DNA of 64,000 bases from Eonycteris spelaea. Taxonomy: Eukaryota > Chordata > Mammalia > Chiroptera > Pteropodidae. Shown piece after piece: positions 24,238 through 35,640 of this stretch. Location of the stretch: positions 2,046,001 to 2,110,000 of the forward strand of contig PUFA01000204.1 in assembly GCA_003508835.1 (NCBI GenBank). Reading direction: 5' to 3'. Below the pieces are notes generated by a model. It ran no database searches, had not been told where the DNA came from, and saw only the letters and a program-made list of their open reading frames with translations. Made by a program: the position numbers and the translations under genes. Position 1 is the stretch's first letter, and each line of letters opens with the position of its first letter.

Positions 24238-24485
24238 ACTTAAAAAAAAATGTAGTAAAATATATATAACATAAAGATTTTAACCATTTTTTAAATGCAC
24301 AGTTCTGTGGCATTAAGTATATTCACAGTGTAACCATCACCACCAACCACCTCCAGAACTTTATCATCTTCCCAAATTGAAGCTACACCCACTAAACACT
24401 AGCTCTTCATTCCCTCATCCTCATACCCTGGTAACCACCATTTTACTTTCTGTCTCTACGAATTTGACTACTCTAGTTACAACTT
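24238..24485 (-). mobile_element. L1 3' UTR fragment, antisense
   Basis: 'agtaaaatatatataacata', 'gcattaagtatattcacagt', 'gtaaccatcaccaccaacca' and 'accctggtaaccaccatttt' are the antisense L1M 3' UTR hallmarks. A 20-nt A-run lies a little further right (24564-24583). Confidence 0.75.
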
Positions 24486-25256
24486 CTGTTATTTCTTGTT
24501 TCACTTAAAGTCTGTGAACTAGTGTAATTTACTAAATTGGTTGAATACACAAAAGTTGCCAGTAAAAAAAAAAAAAAAAAAAAGAAAATCAGGGAAGAAT
24601 TCCTAAATAGCATTTTTTTTTCATGCCCAAACACCTGAATTCAGACCAAATACTCATTTTCAGATGCCAAAGTACATACCTGCCCCTTATTTCATCTTTC
24701 ATGAGCTTGGTCTTTTGATTTTAAGTGTAGCTTTAGGTTTTGCTAAACTTAAACTGATTTCCTAAGCGAACTTAATGCTGCTATTGATTTTTAAAAATCA
24801 AAGTTCCCTTAATACTGCTTGTATTCACTGAATTCCCATACATTTTATCTAAAAATGATATAATCTTGGGCAATGAAGACTGGTGGACCAAGAGATTATT
24901 AGCGAGATCAAAATACTTTCACAGTTTTGATCTGAACATTCAAGTCATACACTGATTATCACCAATTGAAAACTTTGCTAAGAGATGGTTCCAAAGGAGG
25001 CGGAGCCCTGTGGAATTTTCCCATATACAGGTCTTCTAGGGGACTGGAAGTAACTGGCTGAAGTATTAAGTGGCAACCAAACTTCTGGCGGTAAGGATGG
25101 CAGTGAGTATTGTATGGATAGGATTAAGAAACACAGCTCAACAAGTACCCTTGATGAAAACGATGATGTGCAAACCAAGAGAAACTTACTCTATAAATCA
25201 GTGACAATCTGATAAGAATGATTATTTAGTGACTCCAATGTTACTTTGAAAGAACA

Positions 25257-25552
25257 TTTAAATTATTTTCAAATAAGTTGAGGCTTACAGAAAAGTTGCA
25301 AAGATAGTAGAGAGGGTTCCCAGGTACCCTTCACCTAGCTTCCCCTACTGTTACATTACATATTACAACCATAATACAGTGATCAAAACTTATAAATTAG
25401 CACTGGCACAATACTATATACCACTTCACTTGGATTTCACCAGTTTTTCCATGAATGTACTTTCTCAGTTCCAGAATCCAATCCAGGATCCCACATTGCA
25501 TTTAGTTGCCATGTCCCTTTATTCTCCTCTAAACATTTGGTAGTTTCTTAGT
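25257..25552 (-). mobile_element. Ancient L1 (L1ME-like) 3' part, segment 1
   Basis: Antisense L1ME-type text: 'aggcttacagaaaagttgca', 'agatagtagagagggttccc', 'cttcacctagcttcccctac', 'tggatttcaccagtttttcc' and 'ggatcccacattgcatttag' appear in consensus order. The element continues at 25646 after a short insertion. Confidence 0.8.
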
Positions 25553-25645
25553 CCTTTTTTAAAAAACAGCTTTATTGAAGTATATATAACATACGAAACA
25601 CTGCACATATTCAATGTATAGTTCCTCAAACTTTACTTGTCTTTT
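25553..25645 (-). mobile_element. Short L1 3' insertion in older L1
   Basis: 'tttaaaaaacagctttattg' and 'aagtatatataacatacgaa' are the antisense start of a younger L1 3' end. It splits the L1ME-like element, since the flanking sequence on both sides reads continuously in that family. I could not see a clear target duplication. Confidence 0.6.
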
Positions 25646-26230
25646 ATGTTCCTGATACTGTTGAAGGATGCTGATCAGGTATTTTGTAGAATGTCTCTCT
25701 ATTTAGGTTTGTCTAAGGTTTTCTCATGATTCAATTGATATTATGGTTTTCTTTGGAAGAATACCAAAGGCATGATGTGATCTTTTCAGGATAATTTATC
25801 AGGAGGTGTATGAGTTGATATGTCTTATTACTGTTGATATTAACCTTGATAACTTGGTTAAGGTGGTGTCTGCCAGGATTCTCCACTGCAAAGATACAAA
25901 TTATCCCTTGGTAATTAATAAATATTTGGGGGAGATACTTTGAGGTTATGTACATATTCTGCTTCTCCTTATACTTTAACCAATTTTACTATTTATTCAC
26001 CTTGCCTGCAGCAATTATTCCTGTGGTTCTTGAATGGCAATTTTCTATTTCTCTCATCCCTTTTATGTTTATTAATGTAAAGTCATCTATAAGGAAAAGT
26101 TCTTTCCATTTGTTTATTTATTCAGCATTTATTTATATCAGTATGAAATCTAATATATATATTTTATTTGGAGGGCTGTATAAGTAGCTATTTATTTTAT
26201 TATTCAAATTATTCCAGCTTTGGCCATTGG
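25646..26230 (-). mobile_element. Ancient L1 (L1ME-like), segment 2
   Basis: Continues the same antisense element: 'caggtattttgtagaatgtc', 'ttaaccttgataacttggtt', 'aaggtggtgtctgccaggat', 'tctccactgcaaagatacaa' and 'gcctgcagcaattattcctg'. Conservation is good for so old a family. The open frames at 25731-25955 and 25948-26187 lie in it. Confidence 0.8.
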
Positions 26231-28424
26231 AAACTGGAACAATTTAAGTAATAAAATAAGTAAGTATAGTATTGCATTATAACTCCCCAAATGAAACACA
26301 TATCATGAGTATTGGATAGTGAAGTTACTTGCTCCTTTGTAACCAGGAATCCTGGTTGCATGGCTTTATGGAACTAAGCAAGACATTTTAATTTTTATCT
26401 CAATTTAATTGTAAGTATCATCGGAACCTAAAATAATATACTTGTATTTGAGACATTTCTAAGGATATGAGTTATTTTTCAACTTCTAGGTCACTTTCCT
26501 ATCTTTGTTTTGTCTTAGACAGATACATTACTATGTTCTCCCTCAAATGACTGGTAAATTATGCCGTAGAAAGTATTCTGATAGTCAAAATAAAAGCTCT
26601 CAGAGAAATTTTACAATACTATGAAGAATTCGACTATTCTTTTTAAAAAGGTACTTTTAAATACAAATTGAGTATAATAAATTCTGAGTTTACCTACCGT
26701 TAAATGGCAACTCTTGTTTGAGAAAATGGACTTCTTATTTATCTGTGGTTTAGAATAGGCTTCTTCAAATCTGAACAATTAAAAAGAAAGAAAACATTTA
26801 ATATGCACACATATTCAAAACTCCTAGACAACCTAGGCTTCCCAAAGTGTAGAAGAACAAATAAATTTATTCTTTCTGTTGGATTTCATTCTGAATGTTT
26901 GCTTTCCCTGAGCTTATTTTTGGATTCTCTAGAAGTAAACCAACAGGCTACCAACTGACTCATAAATCATGCAGGGCTGTAGAATCTTCCTATAGAGATG
27001 TGTATTACATTCATTTCACCTACTTTCCTAGTTCTGTCACTGATCGTGAGTTATGGTCCTCTATCTCATTCATCTTTTACATCAAATTAATAATGACACC
27101 TATATTACCATACAGACTTACAAAAAACTTATGTTAAAAGGATTAATAAACTCAAAAGGTAGATGTTTGATCAAAGTTATACATAGTAAAGATGATATTA
27201 AAATATAACCTCCTTCTACATGGCACATGGCTGTTAAACCTAAGGTAAAGTACAGTGATGTGTTACAACTATTTAGGGACAGTAGATGCTGCACATTCCA
27301 TGTGAAGCAGATTTTTAAAAGGAAGACCCAGAGAGCACATTATCTATGTAAATGTGCCAAAGGTCTTGGGCTACACATCCTTGGCTCTTATGAAGGGATC
27401 CTAGAATAGCTGTGCATTCCCTAAAGACAAAACAACATCTATTGCCAAAAGCTTTATCATCAGGGCCTTAACAGTCCCAATATCCAGACTCAATGTTCTG
27501 CAGTCTAACCTACAAAAAATTCTAAATATTTTCCTTTTAATTCTTTTTAATTTTTAATTAATCCTTTTCAATTTGGAATTTGCAAAAACTATTCTGTTAT
27601 CCATGCATGACATAAAAGTAGTGGATTATGAATATAAAAAATTTCCCCATTTTGTTGTTTCTAATATGAAAGAATATGAGCTACAGCCAATGTATTTCTT
27701 TTGATTATTTGTTTCTCTAGCATTATCTAGTACTTTTGTTTGGAGATGGAAAACCTCTTAATGTAGACTCAATATCAATAATAAAGTAACAATTTATTTT
27801 CAGAATAAGACATATTATTCTATAGAAAGAGCTAATTTGTCAGTATTTTAGAACTGTTTTGTTTTCTGACTACCTGCTCACCTGTATCACAGCAATTTAT
27901 GTAAACACTCTCTAATTTGTCATCAACACAAAAGCAGTATCCACACCAAAACTGTTCATTATATATAACATGCATAACACGAGAAACTATTTATAATGAA
28001 TTATCACTTTGATTTTTTTATTAAGTCAACTAAAAAAAGCTTAAATATGTGAAAACAATAAGAAAGAATATTCATAAAAAAAATCTCTATCTGAAAAACA
28101 AAAGAATGCTGACTTCAGGTTAAGATTGTTATACCAGCTTTCCTTGACACTCATCCCAATTTCCCTTTGAAATACATACAAATTCCTTAAGAAATAATGA
28201 AAATAAAGAAGAAAAAAAGTAAAGATTTCTGGAAACTGCTATCTATTCCTAGCTTGTAGCCCTAAGAGTTGGCTCAAACAGAAAACTGGGCCAGCTCCTA
28301 TGATTTTCAGAGGCAGACAGAATTCTATAACCTTTCCCAAAACCCTCTCCCATGGTAAAATCCGTAATCTCCTTTTCCTAGCTATTCAGTATTGCATTGT
28401 ACCATAGAAGGTATTGTTTCCAGA
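26231..28424. other. AT-rich unassigned sequence
   Basis: No gene is supported. The short frames at 26895-27137 and 27227-27409 have no recognisable domain. No repeat family was recognised with confidence. Confidence 0.4.
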
Positions 28425-28705
28425 CATAAATTTTATTTATATATAATATATATTTATATTTTTCTCATATTTATATTTTATTACAGTTATATATTATATT
28501 CTATTTCATTCAGATGTTTTATAAATATATTATAATTTATTCATTATATTAATATTAATAAAATATAACTGTAATCACATTTGTTCATTATAATTTATAC
28601 ATGTTTATCATATACTTATTAATATTAATTACATTGATATTAATTTTATAAGTATACTAAAATACTATAAAATATACTATAAAGTATAGTATTTATTTTA
28701 TTATA
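28425..28705. repeat. AT-rich low-complexity tract with inverted repeats
   Basis: About 280 bp of nearly pure A/T with alternating TA runs. A 13-bp perfect inverted repeat is present (attacagttatat at 28480-28492, its reverse complement at 28563-28575). A near-palindrome, 'atactataaagtatagtat', lies near the right end. Confidence 0.8.
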
Positions 28706-29094
28706 AGGCAGAAACAAGATCCATTCTGGGGGCAATAGATATCAAGGATTACGGTTTTTTCACGTTATCCATCTGGTCAAGTTAAATTCAATTGGTTTAG
28801 ATCATAAACCCTTCTACTTATCCCCATAAGTCAGAGAACTAGGCTGTAAAGATAGCAAACAAGGCCTTCAACATTTCAACAGAACCTACATTAGATAAGG
28901 GATGTTCATATCTAGTTATCCAACTTTTGTATTTCTGAAATGGGATTTTCACCAGAATCTAAGCAGATAATAATGGAGCCAAAGGGCAACTTAGTCAGAC
29001 TAATTTGTTTGAAATGGCATAAATGGTAAAGGTTGACGTAAGCAATAAAAAAATAATTAACAATGGAAATGAATGAAAGCTTATCAAAGAATTA

Positions 29095-29597
29095 CTCCCC
29101 CCAAAACTCTGGGCCTAGATAATTTTATAGATGAATTTTTTTCACATTTTCAAGGAAGAGATAATTTTCTTGCTATATAAACTGTTTCTGAGTAGAAAAA
29201 GTTCAGTAACCAAAGTAGTTTTTAAAAAGTAACATAATATTGATATTAAAAACTAACAAGAACAATAAGAAAAATAGCAATCCTACTTATTAATATTAAC
29301 TTAAAATTATAAATAAAATGATAATCAAAAAATCAATAGTATATTGAAAGAATAAACCATCATAATCAAGTTGGATTTATCACAGAAAAGCAAAGATGAT
29401 TTAATATTAGAAAACCTAATAATGTGTCACAGCACTAGGTCAAATTTTAAAAGAAACCATATGATTATTTCAAAAATGCAAAGAAAATATTCAAAATTCA
29501 ACATCCACTCTTGACAATATTTCTTTTAAAAAACTAAGTAGCTTTAACAGGAATATTTATCTCAATCTTACAACCAGTATCATCTTAACTGTGAAAT
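29095..29597 (+). pseudogene. Old L1 ORF2 fragment (RT region)
   Basis: This is sense L1 ORF2 coding from the reverse-transcriptase region. It shows 'ctctgggcctagataatttt' (the SPGPDGF stretch), 'aaccatcataatcaagttgg' and 'atttatcacagaaaagcaaa' (the DQVGFIPG stretch), 'gatgatttaatattagaaaa' and 'aaagaaaccatatgattatt'. Frames are interrupted by many stops and indels. Both flanks of ORF2 are missing. It is a dead copy older than the L1s at 54-59 kb. Confidence 0.75.
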
Positions 29598-29598
29598 A

Positions 29599-29812
29599 GC
29601 AGCATTTCCCCAAATGTGTTCTATAACTAGTTCCAGAAGATTTTTCCAACAGAAGAGCTTCCACTATAAAATACATTTACATATGGTTTTCATTTTTGGA
29701 GATTGATAAAGTATATTAACATTGTTTATTGTCTGTAGGCCCTAAATTAAAAAAAATGGTATCGACAATAATAATCTGCTTCACTGTTTGATTTACCAGT
29801 TCTCAAACTTAT
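29599..29812. mobile_element. Possible hAT-type DNA transposon relic
   Basis: The left end 'cagcatttccccaaatgtgt' and right end 'ccagttctcaaacttatttg' resemble diverged hAT/Charlie termini (the 'cagtgtttcccaaagtgtgt' type). The interior is not recognised. Confidence 0.35.
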
Positions 29813-30394
29813 TTGAAGTCATTTCTTCACTTTCCATTATTTCACTCCTCAACCCACGTCACTGTGGTTTGTCACCTATCTTTCTACAGAAATTCAAGCA
29901 ATAATGACAAGTTGTCTCCTTGCCTAAGCCATTAGATTTTTCTTGATTTTTATTCTATTTATCCAATGGTATGCTGGTAAATGTTTAACAACAGTTCCCC
30001 TTGTAGGGAAAAATACTCTGATTTGTAGTGGTTGCCAATTTCTGTGGTGTAAATACACCCACTGTGGTTGATTTCAGGCTATTGATGTGTTGTCATGGAG
30101 AGCAGAGTGGGGAAGAGCTACACAGTAGCATTCAACGGTATACGGTATTTTCACTATATAGTTACAATCAATATGGACACCTCAAAAGTGTGTTTATTAC
30201 CTTTGTTTTTAACGTAACTTGTTTTCTTGCATTATTAATTGCATTATGAATTTGTGCTTAATTCTTCTGTGGACAACAATCAGCTCACAAAAATCCTGAA
30301 AATTTCACAATTGACTTTCACAAGTTGGTATGAGCTGGCTTCAGCACACCTCTCTCTTCCTCTTTAGCATGTGACATTATGTCCATCATCTATT

Positions 30395-31085
30395 ATTAAA
30401 AGTCTCCTCCCCTAGCTACTCAGAGACCAATTTCTCTGAATTCTTATCCTACCATAGGACTACTATTTTTGTCCCTTTTCTTGGTACCTCTTCTTTCTGA
30501 GCCCTTCTATTTTGTGTGCTCTGCAAGTTCCTTCTTGGCCTCGTTTACCCATTAACACAACCTACTTACTTGTAGCTCCCAAATCTTTATGTCTAACCAC
30601 AACTCTCCTCTCAAAAATTCTAAATCTGTATTTCTAACTTTCTTTTGAACACCATGCCTGAGGTCCTTCAGGAACCTCAAATTCAACATCATCCAAACTG
30701 ACTTCTCCCTCTGAAGAATTAAAGAAGCACAATTCAACACATAATTGGATACTCTTCGTTCCCTGCAAGATTAAATGGAATTCTATCCTCTACTCGTCTT
30801 TCAAAATGCGTTAAAGATTCAATTCATAACCACAAGCAAACCTTCCTTTTTAAAACTTTTCCTCCCATATCCCTTTTCTCCTTTCCTCCAAATTTTTTAC
30901 ACTCTACTCTCCAAAGCGTCTCCTTCTCCAAAAGCACTCCCAACTAAACACTTTCTCCCTTCTTAGCCTAGTAATTTCATAATCTCTCCCTCTTCCTCTT
31001 TCCCAGCATCTTATTATGTATATCAATTTAAATCTCCAGCTTTTCATGACCAGTCCCTTTCCACTCATTCTCTAATACTTCACAA
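30395..31085 (+). repeat. L2 LINE fragment
   Basis: Sense L2: 'gcaagttccttcttggcctc', 'ttgtagctcccaaatcttta', 'tgtctaaccacaactctcct', 'ggaacctcaaattcaacatc' and 'atccaaactgacttctccct' follow the L2 order. The open frames at 30552-30740 (minus) and 30775-30966 (plus) are repeat-derived. Confidence 0.7.
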
Positions 31086-31669
31086 AAATCTTTGGTGGAC
31101 AGAGGAAAGTGAAAGTATATGAATATTCCCAAATGACTAATTTTTATCGCATCTAACTACATATGTGGATCTGTCACTGCCGTCCCCTCCTCAAAATTGC
31201 TAATTGGTTCTATTAGAGGCCAGACTTAAGATGGACCGATTATAGTCTTCCCTCGATTTTACAATGGTCATACAAAATTTGCTATTAAATTGACCGCTAT
31301 ATCCTGGGATGACAAAATAAAATGACTTCAGGTTGAGAGGAATTTAAGAGAGAAAAAAAGGAAATAAAGAATCTCCTAACAGAAGTTGGTATTAAGTGAT
31401 GGTAGAGTTACTGAATATGAGTTGAAGATTTGCTGCTCTAATTTACCTTGTACAAGTAACAAAAATAAGTACTTTCAAGTTGCTCATCACTTACAAGACA
31501 CATAAGCTGATTTGCAGTAAACCAGAACAAGTAGAAGTTTAGATCTAATCATGGTTATACCTGAATACAGCTATACTTTTGTAGATCTAATTGTGAAGTG
31601 TAGAAAGGTGGTATAGACATCTCATTCCTTGGCAAGTTAAATATTGGGAAATTAGGCTCTTATTAAAGA

Positions 31670-31892
31670 ATGCAAGACAGGGTACTGGGTTCAGGTTGCT
31701 TGGGTTAAATCCTAGTTTTATCACTTGGCAGTTTATTTTTATCTCTGTACTTGTTTCTTCATCTGCAAAACAGATAATAGTATACACCTTATATTATTGT
31801 TGGGAGAATAAAATGAGATAACATATGTAATGTGCTTAAAATAGAGCCTGATACAGAATAAGTGCTCAATAAATATTAACTATTACTATCAA
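31670..31892 (+). repeat. MIR SINE, nearly complete
   Basis: Sense MIR: 'gcttgggttaaatcctagtt', 'ttatcacttggcagtttatt', 'gtttcttcatctgcaaaaca', 'agataacatatgtaatgtgc' and 'gaataagtgctcaataaata'. The 3' terminus is preserved. Confidence 0.85.
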
Positions 31893-32139
31893 GAGCTAAG
31901 TTACTTTTTTGGTGCTTGAGAAAATTAAGAGTCCTTTGTAAGGGTGGTTAAATGACATTTTGGCTGCGAATTTAAACCGTGTAGTAGACTAAAGGAAAGA
32001 AAGCATTCTCTGAACATGAAATTGTATAGTTATATTTATAAATACATTATCAACCAAGTTATCCTAATGATTAATGTTACTCTAAAAAGTTAGAATAGAT
32101 ATTTAAGATAAGGAAGTAGAATGAGACTGTAGATTTGAA

Positions 32140-32275
32140 ATGAAAGCAATAATTATTTGCTGAGCATCTGATATCTGTTAGCAGTGTTCTAGGCACTGGG
32201 GATAAAGGATTAACAAAATGGACAAATACTCCAGCTCTTCTGTAACTGCATATAAACAGATGTAATTAGATGCTA
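32140..32275 (-). repeat. L2 LINE fragment, antisense
   Basis: 'attatttgctgagcatctga' then 'agcagtgttctaggcactgg', 'ggataaaggattaacaaaat' and 'actccagctcttctgtaact' match the antisense L2 3' end. Confidence 0.75.
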
Positions 32276-32544
32276 AAGGATCATATGATATATCTGTTGT
32301 TTGGGAAAAAAGGATAGAAATTAAGGTTGTTAAAGATAAATAGGAGTTATTTCAACAAGCCACTATACTTTACCAGGATTCATGAGTTAAGGTCTATTTG
32401 TCCCCTTTTCTCAATTTGAGGGTTAGTGATTCAGCAATTTTTTAAAAATCAATCAAAATCATTTATAAATTATAATCAATTTTATTTAGTCTCAGAAAGA
32501 GGAACATAAACATTTTATTCATGTTAAATTCAGAATAAAAACAT

Positions 32545-32812
32545 CCCTAATGTAAGCATGGTGACTATAACTGATAACACTGTATTGTATAACTTAAATT
32601 TGCATAGAGAGTAGAAATTAAATGTTCTTACCAAAAAACAAAAAATAAAAAGGAAAGAAAGAAAAAAGAAATATGTGAGGTGATAGATGTGTTATGTGTT
32701 AATTACCTAGATGTAGAGAATCCTTTCACAATGTATATAATATATCAAATATCCACAATATATACTTCAAATATCTTATAATTTTGTGTCAATTATATCT
32801 TGACAAAAAAAA
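32545..32812 (+). mobile_element. L1 3' UTR fragment
   Basis: Sense L1 3' UTR: 'gcatggtgactataactgat', 'aacactgtattgtataactt', 'aaatatgtgaggtgatagat', 'gtgtcaattatatcttgaca', ending in an A-run. An A/G-rich insertion-like stretch (about 32635-32670) lies inside. No coding part is present. Confidence 0.8.
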
Positions 32813-33334
32813 ATCACTACTTCCTCATTTAATTAGCAGATAAAAATATATTTCATTTCCATATTATAGTTAGAGACCTAGCCAAAGAGAAACTGGAAAT
32901 TGGGAAATAGAAAAAAAGAGTCATCACAGGAAGAGAAACAGAGACAGAGAAAGAAGGAAAAAAAGAGAATATGAGAAACACCGTGAATGAAAAAAAGGTG
33001 GTAAAGGGAGGGAATTAAGTATTACAGCTAGAGCAAAATCAAGGGGTATAGAGAAGGAAGGAGGGAGGAAGAAAGGAAGGCCTAGAAATTCAGATTAGTC
33101 AGAGGTAATAAATTTTGATATTTAAGTTCATGCATTTACTTTGGATATAAGCATCAGAATCATCTTGGTATTTTAAATACTGTGTAGAAATTAATAAGCC
33201 ACGAAAATTATTTAGCCCCAAAATTTCACATTTGTAATTGTACATACATGATACCTTCAGTAAACTATCTATGCTTTTCTTGAAACTCACATTTTCCTAC
33301 TCCTGTTCATACTATTTTTCCATTTGAAAGGTTT
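32813..33334. other. AT-rich sequence with purine-rich stretch
   Basis: A purine-rich, G/A-biased stretch runs from about 32880 to 33085 ('gagacagagaaagaaggaaa', 'aggaaggagggaggaagaaa'). Nothing else was recognised. Confidence 0.5.
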
Positions 33335-33430
33335 TGTCCACCATTACCTACATTCAATAAAGAATATTCGATATCTACTGTGAATCTTATATACCAGGCA
33401 CTGATCTAGGCACAAATCAAAATTTTACAC
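33335..33430 (-). repeat. L2 LINE fragment, antisense
   Basis: 'acattcaataaagaatattc' and 'tataccaggcactgatctag' correspond to the antisense L2 end 'ttcaacaaatatttattgag' and 'gtgccaggcactgtgctagg'. Confidence 0.55.
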
Positions 33431-34188
33431 ATATTATAATGAAAAATATAAGCTGTTTTAATAATACATGATGAAAATGGGCTATTTAATAAAATATTCT
33501 ACTAGAAGTGAAATGAATTTTTCTTCTTCAGCTAATCTTTTTCTTCACTTGATACCATAAGCACTAAAATAATCCTTAATGAAAATAATGTCCCTTATTT
33601 AATTCCTCCAAAATATATTGAGGGTTTCAAGCCTACAGGAGTCTAAGTCTTTCATGTCTTCCAAGTGTAATTAATCTGTGACAATTCTAAATGTTGACAA
33701 TAACAGTTTTAAGCTTACAATAACTAAGTCAAATATGGTGAATAATAAAAGCTATGTGAACTTTCACCGACATCAAAATGGAATCACAAAGACATTCCCC
33801 AAAAGGCTAGTCATGCCTGGTCTTGATCAACAACATTACATCACAGGAACAAGAACAAATGACTTAAAGATCAGCAGCGTGACTGTGATTTACGTAACTC
33901 ACTTCTGGAGAAATTTGCATTACTTGCGAAAACTATCACGTGGAAGAGGAACTTACTACAAATATTAAAACTGGAAATAAGTGTTGGCTGAGAAGGCATT
34001 AAAGAGTACTTTCTTTAAAAAGAACTATGGAACTAACCGTATAGATATGTTTAAAATAGAATTTGCATTCAAATTTAATGTAATTACAAGTATGGATGAC
34101 AATGGCCAGACACCTAGTATGCATTGGTGTTCCAATACAGTCAAGTGTGAAAGAAATATGTTAGCTACTAAGTTAACATTATAGAATG
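33431..34188. other. Unassigned sequence
   Basis: Contains open frames of 96 codons (33678-33968) and 67 codons (33981-34184) on the plus strand. I do not recognise either protein. They show no signal peptide, membrane segment or familiar motif, and in DNA this AT-rich frames of this length occur by chance. No gene is called. Confidence 0.35.
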
Positions 34189-34189
34189 G

Positions 34190-34265
34190 AGAATCACAGC
34201 ACCTTTGAGTTGGAAGGGAACTTATAAATCAACTAGTCAGTTCCTCCTACCAAAGCAAGACTTCT
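34190..34265. repeat. Possible MIR-family fragment
   Basis: 'gcacctttgagttggaaggg' and 'aacttataaatcaactagtc' resemble the 'agagttggaagggacctcag' and 'agatcatctagtccaac' motif that often adjoins MIR-type repeats. The family and strand are uncertain. Confidence 0.4.
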
Positions 34266-34382
34266 TGACAGATGGTCAGACTCTGTATGAATATGTCTAC
34301 TGACATAAAAATGAGTAAAGAAAAGGCTGACAACTACCTTACGTGACCCAGTCACTAAGTCCAGTCAACGTGCCCTTTAGGG

Positions 34383-34607
34383 CAATGGTGCTCTAACTCT
34401 GGGGCGAAGGAATTTTTCTTTTCTTTTTCAATCCATTGTGGATCCTTTTATAATGAAAAAATGCAAAACCATGCATTTGAACATCCTGACAGTATAAAAG
34501 TTTTTAAATGCTTATCCTTAAATCTATATGTCCCTTGTGCTAAGTCAGTAACCAAGAGTTTGTGAGGAGCATCAGTCCATTGACCATACTTGGAGTATCA
34601 CTCACTG
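34383..34607. mobile_element. hAT-type DNA transposon relic
   Basis: Diverged inverted termini: left 'caatggtgctctaactctgg', right 'gaccatacttggagtatcac' followed by 'tcactg'. They resemble the 'cagtggttctcaaactttgg' and 'ggaccacactttgagtagca' ends of MER5/Charlie elements. Non-autonomous size; no transposase. Confidence 0.45.
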
Positions 34608-34634
34608 CTTTAGAACGTGTCTCACATTTTTCCT

Positions 34635-35002
34635 TCCTCTTGGTTTCTACAGGCCCTCCTCATGTTATGTCCAGATTTTGAGATAGCCTCCTAACTGCTT
34701 TCCCTGCACAGATTCATCTTCTAACTAAATCATCTCACTCCTCAAGACCTGGAATCTCACCACTCCTTATAAGATAAAATCCACACTGCTTTGCCTGCAT
34801 TCCAGAACCTTTCTTATCTTACCTAAAATCTACCTTTCTAAATATACTTCTCACTAACTCACATACATGTACTATCCACATCAAATAGGCTGATCTGTGC
34901 AAAGGTCCCCCCAAATCCATGCTTATTCTCTAGCCCAGGCTTTGTTTACTTACACTGGAAATTCTTTTCCTCTTCTCTTCTGCTACCTCAACTCCTGAAC
35001 TT
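34635..35002 (+). repeat. L2 LINE fragment (split copy, left part)
   Basis: Sense L2: 'cctcctaactgctttccctg', 'aaatcatctcactcctcaag', 'aagataaaatccacactgct', 'tctagcccaggctttgttta' and 'cactggaaattcttttcctc'. It is interrupted by an L1 insertion and resumes at 35339. Confidence 0.75.
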
Positions 35003-35338
35003 TTTAAGTAAAATTCACAGAACATAAAAGTAGCTATTTTAAGTGCACAAGTCAGTGGCATTTAGCACATTTTTAAAGCTGTGCAACCATCACCTCCATC
35101 TAATTCCAAAACATTTTAATCACCTCAAAAGGAAATCCTGTACCCATTAAGCGGTCACTCCTCTTCCCCCTTCCCCAGGCCCTGGCAACCACTAATTTGC
35201 TATCTTTATGGATTTGCCTATTCTGGATATTTCATATGAACGGAATGGTACTCTGATTCCCTTCTTTGTTTCTTTTTCTGTATATTTTTTAGTTCGTTAG
35301 TTAGTTTTTTTTTTGTTTTTCCATAAGGTTACTCTGGC
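35003..35338 (-). mobile_element. L1 3' insertion in L2, antisense
   Basis: Antisense L1 3' end: 'aaaattcacagaacataaaa', 'gctgtgcaaccatcacctcc', 'ccaggccctggcaaccacta' and 'tggatttgcctattctggat'. It is flanked by a 13-bp duplication with one mismatch, ending 'tcctgaactt', at 34990-35002 and 35339-35351. This is consistent with a target-site duplication. The last ~70 bp before the right copy are T-rich and not clearly L1. Confidence 0.75.
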
Positions 35339-35640
35339 AATTCCTGAACTTCAAAGTCGAGTTCAATTCCTACCTTCCCTACCAGGTTTGTCCTGGATAC
35401 ACTTCTGTGCCACACTTATCTTGCCATTCTCTGAATTTTTATCGCATTTGTTTTCTGCTTTACTTAATTTAGTCCTTAATCACATACTGCTTTGAAATGT
35501 TGGTTACAACAATTAACTTTACCCCTTTTTGATTCATGTAGATTATAAACCCTAGGTTGGAGCTTTGATGTGTCTTTGTTCCTAGAATCCACTTGACATG
35601 TGTGCAATTCATTGTGTGTGACCATATGTGAATGAACATT
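35339..35640 (+). repeat. L2 LINE 3' end (split copy, right part)
   Basis: Continues the L2: 'tgtgccacacttatcttgcc', 'catgtagattataaacccta', then the tail 'gtgtctttgttcctagaatc' and 'gtgaatgaacatt'. The tail is the degraded 'ctcaataaatgtttgttgaa' region. Confidence 0.6.

Noticed and set aside
31243..31310. Tigger-like start ('cttccctcgattttacaatg')
   Set aside because: Only one short stretch resembles the element. No second terminus or TA duplication was found.
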